A program made the position numbers and the translations under genes. From contig PMZR01000009.1 in assembly GCA_003170135.1 (NCBI GenBank), positions 62,001-126,000 on the forward strand: 64,000 nucleotides of DNA. The letters run 5' to 3'. Of the stretch, positions 1-8,955 are shown in pieces (positions within the stretch are counted from its first letter, which is position 1; each line of letters opens with the position of its first letter). Under the pieces are notes generated by a model. That model did not search any database and was not told where the DNA came from. It saw nothing but the letters and a program-made list of their open reading frames with translations. This stretch comes from Acidobacteriota bacterium (lineage in GTDB: Bacteria > Acidobacteriota > Vicinamibacteria > Vicinamibacterales > Fen-181).

Positions 1-1670
1 TCCCGGTCGATAACCACGAAGTCAGCCAACTTGCCCGTTTCAATGGAGCCGCGGTCCTTCTCGCTCCGGTTCAGGTAAGCCGACCAGCACGTGTACATTC
101 GAAGCGCCTGTTCGCGGGTGAGGCGCTCCTCGGGGTGGATGACAATGCCCTGTGCCGTCTTGCGGGTGATCGCGATCCACATGCCGAGAAACGGGTTGTA
201 GGCGTTGACCGCCGTGTTCTTGTCCCATCCGACCATGTGATCGCTGCCACCCGCGAAAATGACACCCGCTTTGGCCAGCGACCCATACGCGTTGAAGTAC
301 CGCATCACTTCTGGCGACACCACTTTCGACATCGCGACGCCATCGAAATACAACCAGTCCGGCTGGACATCGAACAGCACACCGATCTTCTTGGCGCGTT
401 CGATCAGATCGGGGGCCATAAAGCTGGCGTGAATGAAATGGGAGCGCGTCGGAGCAATCGGTTTTTCCTTGTCCAACGTTTCGAACACGGTGAGCAGCTC
501 GTCGATGGCGGCGTCTCCCTGGTCGTGAGCGGCCATCGTCCAGCCTTTTTGATGCGCCACCCGCATGATGGTCAGGAGCTGATCAGGAGTGAAATTGACG
601 AGACCGCGATTGTTGGGGTCGTCGATGCCGAACAATTGAGCCGAGTAGGGTCCCCACGGCGCTCGCATCTTCGACGTGCCGTTGTTGATGCCTCCGTCGA
701 GGATGACTTTGAACGTCCCGTACTTGAGCCATTCATCGCCGCTGTCGGTCACCACGTCGGTTGTGTTCTGAAGCTGCTCCAAGCCGACCAGATACGTCAT
801 GACCACGCGGACGGGCAGCCGCTTCTGCTCTTTCAGCTTGTTGTAGAGAGGAATTGCCTCGACGGCCCCTCGGTCGGTGATGGAGGTCAGCCCGGCGGCC
901 AGGTACCGTTTCAACATCGCTTCGAGCGCATCGAGCCTCTCCTGGTCAGTGAAGCGCTCCGTCCCTCTCGACCTGTTCTTGAGCAATGAGGACGCACGTC
1001 CGACGAGGATCCCTGTTGGTTCTCCCTTGTCGTCGTGAACGATGCGCGCACCCTCTTGCGGCGGATTGGGCGTATCTTTCGTGATCCCGCTCATCTTCAG
1101 CGCGTACGAGTTGACTGCGCACGCGTAGCTGGCGTCGTAGTGGACCGGATGGTCCAAGGCTACGTCGAGAACATGCCGATCCGGCATCCGCATCTCTTTC
1201 AGCCGCGCCGGGAACGTCTTGGGAACGTCGATCCACTCGCCCTTCGGCGTCGCGGCCGCCTGCTGACGGATGTAATCCTGGATTTCGGCAAATGAGTGGA
1301 GCACGACAACCGGCTTTCGGAGCTCGCTGAGCGCAGCGCCCAGCGGGTGCACATGCGACTCGAGGAGTCCCGGCAGCACCGTCCGACCTTTGAGGTCGAT
1401 CATCTGCGTCTGCGGACCCTTTTCCCGAGCTACGATGTCTGCCGTGCGGCCCACCGCCACGATGCGACCCGCCCGCACCGCCACCGCCTCGGCAACGCTG
1501 AAGGTGGAGTCGGCAGTGACCACCTTCCCACCAGACAGGATCAGATCGGCCTTGGGGGCGGTGACCTGCGGCGCGAACGCCAGGACAGCAACGGCCAGCA
1601 GGAGCAGGAACCCAACGAGCCCTGCGCTGCTGCGAGTGAGCCGGAACGCCGGTCGGCGGAAACTGCTCAT
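1..1670 (-). CDS. Amidohydrolase family protein (YtcJ-like), 3' end outside window
   Basis: Metal-dependent hydrolase of the amidohydrolase superfamily (Amidohydro_3/YtcJ group), probably exported and acting on an unknown amide or cyclic substrate. The ATG at 1670 follows a purine-rich AAAGGGGATGGA. Translation shows a hydrophobic N-terminal segment (about residues 17-34), then the typical start ADLILSGGKVVTAD, the metal motif HVHP in GLLESHVHP near residue 107, a long TIM-barrel region, and near the window edge GKLADFVVIDR, which is the usual C-terminal beta-sandwich strand. About 30-40 residues are therefore missing beyond base 1. It lies 97 bp downstream of the LarA-like gene on the same strand and may share its transcript. 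The substrate cannot be predicted; family membership is secure. Confidence 0.9.
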   Translation of the reverse strand, partial: MSSFRRPAFRLTRSSAGLVGFLLLLAVAVLAFAPQVTAPKADLILSGGKVVTADSTFSVAEAVAVRAGRIVAVGRTADIVAREKGPQTQMIDLKGRTVLPGLLESHVHPLGAALSELRKPVVVLHSFAEIQDYIRQQAAATPKGEWIDVPKTFPARLKEMRMPDRHVLDVALDHPVHYDASYACAVNSYALKMSGITKDTPNPPQEGARIVHDDKGEPTGILVGRASSLLKNRSRGTERFTDQERLDALEAMLKRYLAAGLTSITDRGAVEAIPLYNKLKEQKRLPVRVVMTYLVGLEQLQNTTDVVTDSGDEWLKYGTFKVILDGGINNGTSKMRAPWGPYSAQLFGIDDPNNRGLVNFTPDQLLTIMRVAHQKGWTMAAHDQGDAAIDELLTVFETLDKEKPIAPTRSHFIHASFMAPDLIERAKKIGVLFDVQPDWLYFDGVAMSKVVSPEVMRYFNAYGSLAKAGVIFAGGSDHMVGWDKNTAVNAYNPFLGMWIAITRKTAQGIVIHPEERLTREQALRMYTCWSAYLNRSEKDRGSIETGKLADFVVIDR

Positions 1671-1767
1671 GATTCCATCCCCTTTTCACGTTCCATGAAC
1701 TTCAAGAACGGAAGCGCGACAATCCGAGCCAATGCCAGATGACGTGGCTCGCGAATGAACGTCCCTG

Positions 1768-3024
1768 TCAGTCGTCCTGCTCCAGCCTGTAGAGCATCTC
1801 GCCCGCCCGGCGCACCAGGAGCTCGCCGTCCTGCTCCCGCCCCGCCCAGTCCTCTATGCGGATGCTGGCGGGATCCAGGTAGGCGAGGTTGATGCGTTGG
1901 CAGCGCTCGCGCGGAATGCCAGTTGCGAGCGTCACGTTGATGCGGGGCGTCTCGATGCCTCGCTTCGCGTCATAGCACCCGCGTCCCTTGACGTGCGTCG
2001 AATGCGCGAGCACGGCGCGCGGATAGGATCTGAAACGCTCCCAGTCGGCAAGAAAGAACGGACAGCAGTGATACCCGATCTCGTCGAGAATTGAACCGTG
2101 CGTGTAACTGACTTCGGTGATGTGGGGCGCGTAGATGATGACTTCCCCGCCGTCGGCCACGGCCGGCTCCAGCTTGTACATCCCTTTTGCGGCGGTCCAC
2201 AGGTCGGCGTACATCTCCGGCATCACCGCCAGCGCGCGCCTGAAGGGCGCCTTCACCTGAACGACGTGCTTGCGCGCCGAGAGGTCGGCGGCGGCGCGCC
2301 AGGCGGGCTGCACCGCTCCAACGTACAAGCCGGCGACGCCTTCATGCGTCACAACGAAGCTGAGGGAAGTCGTCGGGCGATCGATGAATCCGGCGGCGCG
2401 ATCGATCACCGCGCGCACCGGCGTGCGGGATCGTCCAATGACGGCGGCGCTGGTCACGAGCGCGCCAAGCCAGTGTGTCGCGTCGATAATGTGGGAGCCG
2501 CCGATGCCGGGGAAGAAGTACTTGTTCCCGCCCGAGAAGCCCGCCACCTCGTGGGGAAACACCGGGCCGCAGATGAGCAGGTGATCGTAGTCGAGGATCA
2601 GCCGGTTCACGCTGACGTCGACGTCCTCGGCAAGGAGTCCGCACGTCAGATCCGCGATCTCGCGGCTGGGGATCGTCCCGAGGGTGACGAACGTCGAGGA
2701 GACGTCCCACTGGTGATTCAGGACCCGGGTGCGTCCGACCTGACCGTTGACGACTGGGCGACCGACCAGGCGGGTAAGCTGCCTGTCGGTTAGAACAGGG
2801 TGAGTGCCGAGGGCCACCAGGTAGTCCAAGGCCGCGACCCGATCCCCCAGTAACTCCTGCAGCACGCCGAACAGCATCGGGACCGGCATCGTCCGGGTGC
2901 CGTCGGGAATAATGGCAAGCACGCGGCGGCCATCGATCGCGAGGGGCGCAAGCCCGTCGCGGACGATCCGACGCACTTCGTCGTCGGTCAGGCAGCGATC
3001 GACGGACCCTTCACCGGCAACCAC
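1768..3024 (-). CDS. larA: LarA-like nickel-pincer racemase (DUF2088 family)
   Basis: Homologue of lactate racemase LarA, which uses a covalently lysine-bound nickel pincer nucleotide to racemise 2-hydroxy acids. From the GTG at 3024 (preceded by GGGGGTGGG) it is 418 residues, close to the usual 420-430. Visible motifs in order: PDGTRT (the Asp/Arg of the DxTR motif), LGTHPV (catalytic His), HEVAGFSGGNK followed by FFPG (second His and the pincer-bearing Lys), and HIIDATHWLG (third His). The open frame extends further upstream, but that part overlaps the cupin gene and is composition-like, so the internal GTG is preferred. No larB, larC or larE is in the window, so the cofactor must be made elsewhere. 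LarA paralogues act on varied hydroxy acids; D/L-lactate itself is not certain. Confidence 0.85.
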   Translation of the reverse strand: MVAGEGSVDRCLTDDEVRRIVRDGLAPLAIDGRRVLAIIPDGTRTMPVPMLFGVLQELLGDRVAALDYLVALGTHPVLTDRQLTRLVGRPVVNGQVGRTRVLNHQWDVSSTFVTLGTIPSREIADLTCGLLAEDVDVSVNRLILDYDHLLICGPVFPHEVAGFSGGNKYFFPGIGGSHIIDATHWLGALVTSAAVIGRSRTPVRAVIDRAAGFIDRPTTSLSFVVTHEGVAGLYVGAVQPAWRAAADLSARKHVVQVKAPFRRALAVMPEMYADLWTAAKGMYKLEPAVADGGEVIIYAPHITEVSYTHGSILDEIGYHCCPFFLADWERFRSYPRAVLAHSTHVKGRGCYDAKRGIETPRINVTLATGIPRERCQRINLAYLDPASIRIEDWAGREQDGELLVRRAGEMLYRLEQDD

Positions 3025-3116
3025 ATCCCACCCCCAAAGGCCGACCCCAACAGGAACCCCGGGCGTGAAGCGAACACGTAGAGATGTCGGACGACGTGCG
3101 GCTCGCCTACGGCGTC

Positions 3117-3488
3117 TTAACGCGGAGCGTCGCCCCGCGGCAAAAAGTCCTCGCGCACTGGCGTGAAGATGTCCAGGAGAATCACCTCTTCGTCGAGCAT
3201 CACCGCGGCGTGCTCCAACTGCGAGGGAAAGCACACCACGTCGCCCGCCGAGGCCTCCACCGTCTGGCCGTTCACGGTGAACCGAACGCGGCCTTTCTGC
3301 ACCAGCGTCATCTGTTCGTGCGGGTGCGTGTGCAGGGCGGTAGCGACGTGCGGGCCGAATCGCACCCGGCACACCATCAGTCGCTCGCCCCAGATCAACT
3401 GCCGCTCAATTCCGTCGGCGACGCGCTCGACGGGAATCGTGTCCCATGCAGCATGCTGAAAATCGAGAACCGAGCCGCGTTCCTTCAT
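3117..3488 (-). CDS. Small single-domain cupin protein
   Basis: A 123-residue cupin. The conserved motif 1 is visible as HTHPHEQMTLVQKG (metal-binding His, His and Glu), and motif 2 as GDVVCFPSQLEHAA (second-shell His). The start ATG at 3488 is preceded by GGAGGCGGA, a good ribosome-binding site. Cupins of this size are often sugar-isomerase-like, auxin-binding-like or pectin-degradation proteins; no substrate can be read from the sequence. It lies 83 bp downstream of the ROK regulator and 92 bp upstream of the LarA-like racemase, all on the minus strand, suggesting one sugar-acid or hydroxy-acid catabolic transcription unit. Confidence 0.85.
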   Translation of the reverse strand: MKERGSVLDFQHAAWDTIPVERVADGIERQLIWGERLMVCRVRFGPHVATALHTHPHEQMTLVQKGRVRFTVNGQTVEASAGDVVCFPSQLEHAAVMLDEEVILLDIFTPVREDFLPRGDAPR

Positions 3489-3571
3489 TCCGCCTCCATG
3501 CGGCTGCGGTCCAGGGGGGGAACCGATCGCCGCGAATTCGGGCTGCATGTCCATACCGCCCACTCGACCGA

Positions 3572-4837
3572 TCAGATCAAGGCCGGCTCCTGCTTCCTGT
3601 TGGCGACCGAACCGCCAAACCACGCGTTGGGCGACGCAAACGCCGGCGCGGCGATCAGCGCCGCCGCCCCCCGCAGTCGCGGATACTCGCTGGCTGCCAC
3701 CAGGCGGATCTCGGTTTCCGCCGCTGCGGGCGTGAGCGCACGTTGGGCCATCGCCGCACGCAACCGCCCCTCGACCAGGTCCCACGCGAGCGTGATCTCA
3801 CCGCCGATGTACACGCGTGACGGGTCGAGCGCCTTGATCACCGAGGCGAGACCCATCCCCAGGTAGTGGCCGGTCGTCTCAATTGCGGCCACTGCCCTCG
3901 CGTCGTTCGCACGCGCCCGTGTGACGAGGTCTTCGACCGTGAACGCCCGGTCGTCGGTTGGCGCGGCCGCGCCGGGTCCCCCGCTGCGGCCGAAGTAGCG
4001 CGCGAGCAGCGCACGATTGGAGACATACGCTTCCCAACATCCATTCGCGCCGCACGAACAGGGCGGACCGTCGAGGGAGAGAGGCAGGTGGCCGAACTCA
4101 CCCGCAATGTTGTGGCTCCCTCGGAGGAGCTCGCCCTGGACCATCACGCCCACGCCCACACCATCGGAGACGCTGACGAAGACGATGTCCGTCTTGGCGT
4201 CCGCCACGCCGTCGCGTACCGTCCATGCCTGCGCGAGCACGCACGCACGCCCTGAATTCTCGATTTGCACGGGCAGGCCGGTGGCCACCGCCAGCGGCTC
4301 CCGCAAGTCCACATCCCGCCATTCGAGTGTGGGCGCGTGCAGCACGCGCATCGTGGTGTGCTCCACCATACCCGGCACCACCACTCCAACGCCTTCGCAG
4401 ACTTCGATCTCGGGGTGATCGGCCAGCAGGCTTCTGATGCGCGGTGCGAGCGCCGCCACGAGACCACATGGCTCGCCAACAGTCTTCAGCCTGACAACGC
4501 CGGAGAGCGGCTTGCCCGACAGGTCGGCCAGCATCAGGAACGTGCCGCTGGCACGAATGTCGACCGCGACGATGCCGCGACCTCGCGAGTCGATGTAGAG
4601 AAACGTGGGTTTGCGGCCGCGGACGGTTTCGGCAATCGCCCCTTCGACAAGCAGGTGACGCTCGAGGAGATCGTTGACGATGAGGGTAATGGCGCCGCGG
4701 CGGACACCCATGTGGCGGGCAAGATCAGCACGCGAAATGGGCTGATGCACGCGCACGAGATTCAGCGCGATGCTGCTGTTGATTTCCCGCGTGGTTCCGC
4801 GGGTAGCGACTCGAAACTGAGGAGGAATGGCAGACAT
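3572..4837 (-). CDS. ROK family transcriptional regulator (NagC/XylR type)
   Basis: A 421-residue ROK repressor. The N-terminus carries a MarR-like winged helix (RADLARHMGVRRGAITLIVNDLLE, residues about 36-58). It is followed by the sugar-kinase-like ROK domain with the zinc-binding signature GHLPL, then CSCGANGCWE. ATG 4837 is chosen because GGGGAGA sits five bases upstream; an in-frame TTG twelve bases further up lacks such a site. A strong promoter and a palindrome at the promoter's downstream edge lie upstream (see 4933-4980), so the protein probably represses itself and the cupin, larA-like and amidohydrolase genes downstream. The ligand is likely a sugar or sugar acid (inference from the family). 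Confidence 0.9.
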   Translation of the reverse strand: MSAIPPQFRVATRGTTREINSSIALNLVRVHQPISRADLARHMGVRRGAITLIVNDLLERHLLVEGAIAETVRGRKPTFLYIDSRGRGIVAVDIRASGTFLMLADLSGKPLSGVVRLKTVGEPCGLVAALAPRIRSLLADHPEIEVCEGVGVVVPGMVEHTTMRVLHAPTLEWRDVDLREPLAVATGLPVQIENSGRACVLAQAWTVRDGVADAKTDIVFVSVSDGVGVGVMVQGELLRGSHNIAGEFGHLPLSLDGPPCSCGANGCWEAYVSNRALLARYFGRSGGPGAAAPTDDRAFTVEDLVTRARANDARAVAAIETTGHYLGMGLASVIKALDPSRVYIGGEITLAWDLVEGRLRAAMAQRALTPAAAETEIRLVAASEYPRLRGAAALIAAPAFASPNAWFGGSVANRKQEPALI

Positions 4838-4932
4838 TGGTCTCCCCAATGAACTAAACCGCCGGACCTGAAGTCCCGACAGGGCCGGTTGACGCGCTTT
4901 TGGGGGTCTTTGGGGAGGGGGCTAGCCGGACG

Positions 4933-4953
4933 TTTGTCCCAAGTTGGGACAAA
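4933..4953. promoter_or_regulatory. Perfect 21-bp palindrome, probable ROK operator
   Basis: Two 10-base arms, TTTGTCCCAA and TTGGGACAAA, are separated by a single G. The palindrome directly abuts, by one shared base, the -10 hexamer of the minus-strand promoter for the ROK gene, so it covers the initiation region. This is a classic autorepression layout. That ROK itself binds here is inferred from position. Confidence 0.75.
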
Positions 4954-4980
4954 ATATACGGCGGCCAGACCATTTGTCAA
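4953..4980 (-). promoter_or_regulatory. Sigma-70-like promoter for the ROK gene
   Basis: On the minus strand a perfect -35 TTGACA (4980-4975) is followed after 16 bases by -10 TATATT (4958-4953). The surrounding DNA is locally AT-rich in an otherwise GC-rich window. It drives transcription toward the ROK gene at 4837, leaving a leader of about 110 bases that contains the operator. Confidence 0.75.
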
Positions 4981-5426
4981 CAGAAATATTTTCTTGAATG
5001 ACTTCTTCCCGGCGAAGACCGGTCGGCGGACGCCGGCAAGGTTCGTGTGGAAGACGCCTTCGCGATCGATGCGCCGGTGGGTGTGCACGCCGAAGGATTC
5101 GCGCTGCGCTGGCCGTCAGGTTCGCCAGCAGGCGCCAACTGCGACAGGCGTCGCAGTTGGCGACCGATCCGCTCGGGCCATGGCGGGAATGCCGAGGCCG
5201 ACCGCCGTCTGCACGCTATTGCGCCACGATTCCCGGCGAGGCCCGACCGGCTGGAGGCTGGCCACTCCTCAGCGATCCGGCCGTTCCTGGTTGCGCGAAG
5301 ACGGGACGACCCGGCATGGTGCATGCGGATGGCTGTCGGCGCGACCAGGCACTCGCGCTCTGCCCGGAGCGGGCGTGAAGGTCATAGCGTCGCCGTGACC
5401 TTCACATCGCTGCAAACTGCGTGCGC
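4981..5426. other. Intergenic region with two hairpins
   Basis: No convincing gene. A perfect 13-bp stem with a 4-base loop lies at 5133-5162 (arm CGCCAACTGCGAC). Its arm resembles the ACTGCGA/ACTGCCA heptamers found at 26741-26810. A second hairpin lies close to the end of the esterase gene (separate entry). The remainder has no recognisable features. Confidence 0.5.
5375..5405 (-). terminator. Hairpin downstream of the carboxylesterase gene
   Basis: A perfect 10-bp stem, GTGAAGGTCA paired with TGACCTTCAC, with an 11-base loop, begins 21 bases past the esterase stop codon. No run of T follows on the minus strand, so it may stabilise the 3' end or act with another factor rather than being a simple intrinsic terminator. 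Confidence 0.5.
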
Positions 5427-7139
5427 TCAAATCGATGACGTGATGGGCTTTATCAGTCTGCGCGCCTCGCCGACGGGGTCGTTCTTCACGATACAGACAT
5501 TGTCGAAAATCATGGTCGGCACCGTCCGGGGGTCATACGCAGGCCAGTGCGGAACTCCCGGATGGTTGGGATTGCCCGTGCGCGCAAACGCCACCCAGCA
5601 ATCGCAGACCTTCGCGGCGAGGGCCCGGGCCTCGTCGCTCGCCCCGGTGCGGGCTTCGCTCAGGTCGGTGGTGTAGAACTGGAACGAGATCTCCGCCATG
5701 TGAAAAGCACGCGGACGACCGTTCAGGTGCTTCGCTTTCCAACTGAAGAGGTAGTTGTAAGCTGGCGCCCGGCCCTGCGCCACCTTGCGCTGCGCCACCA
5801 TTAAAGCGCTTTGGCGCCCTGGAGTCGCCATGGCGAGCGAATAGACATCGTAGGGCTTCGAACCGGGATACGCTTTCAGGAATGCGGCGTAGATCGCGTC
5901 GGCATCCCCGAAGGCGGCCTTGCTCAGAAGACCCCTCGCCTCTGTTTCGGTCATGTTCTCGAGTTCAGGATGACCGACTGAATACGTCTGCTCGTTCAGG
6001 TTGCTTCCGACGATAATCGGCACGTCGGCCGAGATTTCCGGCGCGGTCGGATAGAAAGCCGGAATCGGGAGGGACCGACCGTCCACCGTCGGGCCCCAAC
6101 CCCCACGAATCTTGCCGCTCGCTTCCACCAATTGGTCGATCGGAATCTTCTGCAATTCGTCCACGTGCGAGGGGCTGAGGTTCAGCTCCTTCAGCAGGTT
6201 GGCCGCGATCTCCGCGCTCTGTTCGGGCTTCGTGTAGCCATAGACCGCACCGGAACCACTCTGGATCGACGCACGATGGACCAACCCCTTGGCCGAAGGC
6301 ATGGTCAAGGTCGTCATCACCTTGCCGCCGCCGCCGGACTCACCCAAGATCGTCACCTTGCCGGGATCGCCGCCGAAGCCGGCGATGTTGTCGTGCACCC
6401 ATTGCAGCGCCGCGACCAAGTCCATCACGCCGACGTTTGCCGAGTCGGCATACTTGGAGCTGTAAGAAGCAAGGTTCAGAAAGCCTACAACATTCAAGCG
6501 GTGATGGATGCTCACCACGACCACGTCGCCGCGATGGGCGAGGTTTTCACCGTCATAGAAGCACAGTTGGGGAATTCCGTGCGAATAACCGCCGCCATGC
6601 ATCCACACCATCACCGGCCGCTTGGCATTATCGAGGCCCGGCGTCCAGACGTTCACGCGTAGACAATCCTCGCCGTACTCGGCCGCAGGCGGATTGCCGA
6701 AGAACGTGATCTCGTCATTGTCTCGTTTCGGAATAGTCTGCGGACTGCCCGGTCCCCAGTAAAGCGAGCTGCGCACGCCCTTCCACGGAGTGGGCTTGGT
6801 CGGTGGCATGAAGCGGTTGGCGCCGCTCGTGTCGCCGCCATAGGGAACGCCGCGGAAGGTGCGGATGTCGTTGCGGATGAAACCGCGCACCCGGCCATAG
6901 GCGGTGTCGACCTCGGCGGCGCCATCCTGGACTATCAGCTTGGGCGCTCCCGCTCCGCTGTAGTTCGCCGAACCAGTGCCGGCCGGCTTCTGGCCCGTAG
7001 CGACACTCGCCGCTTCGAGAGCGTTCATCGACACCATGGCTCCGATCCCAACCGCAGCGACCGGCGCTTTCAGAAGAAAATTCCGTCTGGCCATGCTAGG
7101 CGGCTTTGCTTGCCCCGTCCTGTCGCGTTCCTTGGTCAC
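5427..7139 (-). CDS. Tat-exported type B carboxylesterase
   Basis: Serine hydrolase of the carboxylesterase/lipase family (COesterase), 570 residues from GTG 7139, which follows AAGGGGGA. The N-terminus has a twin-arginine motif, ARRNFLLKAPVAAVG, so the folded enzyme is probably exported. The oxyanion-hole motif appears as MHGGGYSHG, the nucleophile elbow as GESGGGG (family usual GESAGG), the acid residue probably in NLNEQT, and the catalytic His in RAFHMAE. The substrate is unknown: aryl or alkyl esters, or acylated plant material. It stands alone, with a long upstream non-coding region and a hairpin after its stop. Confidence 0.92.
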   Translation of the reverse strand: MTKERDRTGQAKPPSMARRNFLLKAPVAAVGIGAMVSMNALEAASVATGQKPAGTGSANYSGAGAPKLIVQDGAAEVDTAYGRVRGFIRNDIRTFRGVPYGGDTSGANRFMPPTKPTPWKGVRSSLYWGPGSPQTIPKRDNDEITFFGNPPAAEYGEDCLRVNVWTPGLDNAKRPVMVWMHGGGYSHGIPQLCFYDGENLAHRGDVVVVSIHHRLNVVGFLNLASYSSKYADSANVGVMDLVAALQWVHDNIAGFGGDPGKVTILGESGGGGKVMTTLTMPSAKGLVHRASIQSGSGAVYGYTKPEQSAEIAANLLKELNLSPSHVDELQKIPIDQLVEASGKIRGGWGPTVDGRSLPIPAFYPTAPEISADVPIIVGSNLNEQTYSVGHPELENMTETEARGLLSKAAFGDADAIYAAFLKAYPGSKPYDVYSLAMATPGRQSALMVAQRKVAQGRAPAYNYLFSWKAKHLNGRPRAFHMAEISFQFYTTDLSEARTGASDEARALAAKVCDCWVAFARTGNPNHPGVPHWPAYDPRTVPTMIFDNVCIVKNDPVGEARRLIKPITSSI

Positions 7140-7799
7140 AGCGTCCCCCTTGGTTTTGGCGCATCAGTACTGAAGTAGTTCGTTATTCGGCAGGGGTAGG
7201 TCATTTCTTGATCGTCCGGATCCAAGGCCGCCTGTCTCAAGATGGGCGGGCGCGGCCCACCCGGAATCGGTCGAAAGGGGCAGGCTCCGCACGATTGCTG
7301 GTGATTGCCGTCGATCGAGGGTCGGCACCCGACAAGCACGAGGTGACGCGGTACCTACCACAAGCTCTGCGTCGTGTCAACAATTCTCAGAGTGGAGGGC
7401 GCATTTCTAAAGAGGTTTGGCAGAGGACCATGGTCGGACCGGTCTTCGACAGTTCAAAAAGTCAACTACCTGTGGTAGAAGGATTTACGGGCGCCGCTGT
7501 CGTGTAGTGTCACGCGGATCCCGCTTCTTGGACGCCGTGGATGCCTGCTCAGAAGGGGCGCGCCGGCGGGATCGCCACACGATGGCGAGCCTGGAGCAGG
7601 TGCGGACGCTGGCGAAAGGCGCATCGGCGCGTGTCCAGAGGTGGCTCATCTTCTGGCCGCGGCAATGCGCCGAGCGCGCCTCGCGAAGCGTGTGCCCTCA
7701 GGCCAGCGACAGGAACCCGCGAACGGTCATCGATGCTGCGGCGCGTGTGGTCCAGTCCGCGATCGCAACCAGGGCCGTTCATGCACTGAACAAACCACC
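7140..7799. other. 660-bp non-coding region upstream of the esterase
   Basis: No gene is supported on either strand. It contains an interrupted palindrome, CTACC-TGT-GGTAG (7466-7478), and a second copy of the half sequence in the opposite sense, CTACCACA (7355-7362). These are plausible binding sites for a GntR- or LacI-type regulator of the esterase. I could not identify a clear promoter. Confidence 0.4.
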
Positions 7800-8951
7800 T
7801 CACGCCGCGCGCTTGCGGGCGCGGGCCGCGGCCAGACTGAGAATCGCGACGCCGAACACGAGCAGTTCCAGCGCCTCCCGCCAGAACGTCTCCAGCCCCA
7901 CGCCCTTCAGGAAGATTCCCCGGACGATCACCAGGTAGTAGCGCAGCGGAATCAGGTAGGTCAGCGGCTGGATGATGGCCGGCATGTTCTCGATCGGGAA
8001 GATGAACCCGGACAGATAGAGCATCGGCATCACGACGAAGAAGGCCGCGGTCATCATGGCCTGCTGCTGCGTGTTCGAGATCGTCGAGACGAAGAGGCCG
8101 AGGCCGAGCGCGCCGAGCAGGTACACCAGGCTCATCACGAAGAGCAGCAGGAAGCTGCCGCGCAGCGGGATCTGGAACCAGAACACGGCCACGGCGACGA
8201 CCAGGCACACGTCGATGGCGCCGATGAGCCCGTACGGCAGCAGCTTGCCGACAATCAGCTGCCAGCGGCCGAGCGGGGTGACGTTCAACTGTTCGAGGGT
8301 GCCGAGTTCCTTCTCGCGAACAATCCCCATCGAGCCCAACACCGCGGTCATCACGAGCAGCAGCAGCGCGAGCACGCCCGGGATCATGAAATCCTTGCTC
8401 TCGAGCTGCGGGTTGAACCAGACGCGCAGCTGCGGGTCGAAGGCGCCGACCCGCGCCCGGCCGGCTCCTTTGTCAGGGCTGAAGCCCTGCCCGACCGGAC
8501 GACGGGTGGCCGCGAGCGTCTGCGCATAGGTCGCGACGAGAGTGGTGGCGTATCCGAGCGCGACGGTGGTGGAATTGGCGTCGGTCCCGTCGGCGACCAC
8601 CTGCACGGTCGCCGGCGTGCCCGAGCCGACGGCTTGTCCGTAGCCGGTGGGAATCGACAGCGCCATCCACGCGCGCGACCGCTCCAGGTACGGGTCGATC
8701 TCGTCGACGGTCGTGACGACGCCCACGATGGAGAAGTACGGGGACGCGTCGAAGCGCTCGATGAGATCGCGGCTCGCGGAGGTCCGGTCCGCGTCGGCCA
8801 CCACGATCGGCACGTTCTTCACGTCGGTGGTCGCCGCGTACCCGAAGACCGCGAGCTGGAGGATCGGCGCGACCAGCAGCACGCGCAGCAGCTTCGGGTC
8901 CTGCCGCAGCTCGAGCAGTTCTTTCCAGATCAGGAACAGCGTTCGCCGCAT
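7800..8951 (-). CDS. ABC-2 type permease, last gene of efflux operon
   Basis: A 383-residue ABC-2 membrane protein of the YhhJ/YbhR type. It has an N-terminal transmembrane helix (LLRVLLVAPILQLAVFGYA), a long extracytoplasmic domain (about residues 45-175), then five C-terminal helices with the family motif SGFIFPIENMPAIIQPLTYLIPLRYY. It begins 4 bp after the stop of the previous permease and ends the operon. Together the two permeases probably form the membrane channel driven by the two ATPases of this operon, exporting drugs or other toxic amphiphiles through the HlyD and TolC partners. Confidence 0.93.
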   Translation of the reverse strand: MRRTLFLIWKELLELRQDPKLLRVLLVAPILQLAVFGYAATTDVKNVPIVVADADRTSASRDLIERFDASPYFSIVGVVTTVDEIDPYLERSRAWMALSIPTGYGQAVGSGTPATVQVVADGTDANSTTVALGYATTLVATYAQTLAATRRPVGQGFSPDKGAGRARVGAFDPQLRVWFNPQLESKDFMIPGVLALLLLVMTAVLGSMGIVREKELGTLEQLNVTPLGRWQLIVGKLLPYGLIGAIDVCLVVAVAVFWFQIPLRGSFLLLFVMSLVYLLGALGLGLFVSTISNTQQQAMMTAAFFVVMPMLYLSGFIFPIENMPAIIQPLTYLIPLRYYLVIVRGIFLKGVGLETFWREALELLVFGVAILSLAAARARKRAA

Positions 8952-8955
8952 CGCG

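Noticed and set aside
3024-3372. Longer N-terminus for the LarA-like protein
   Set aside because: The extra residues overlap the cupin gene, have shadow composition and go beyond the usual family length; GTG 3024 with its GGGGG site fits.
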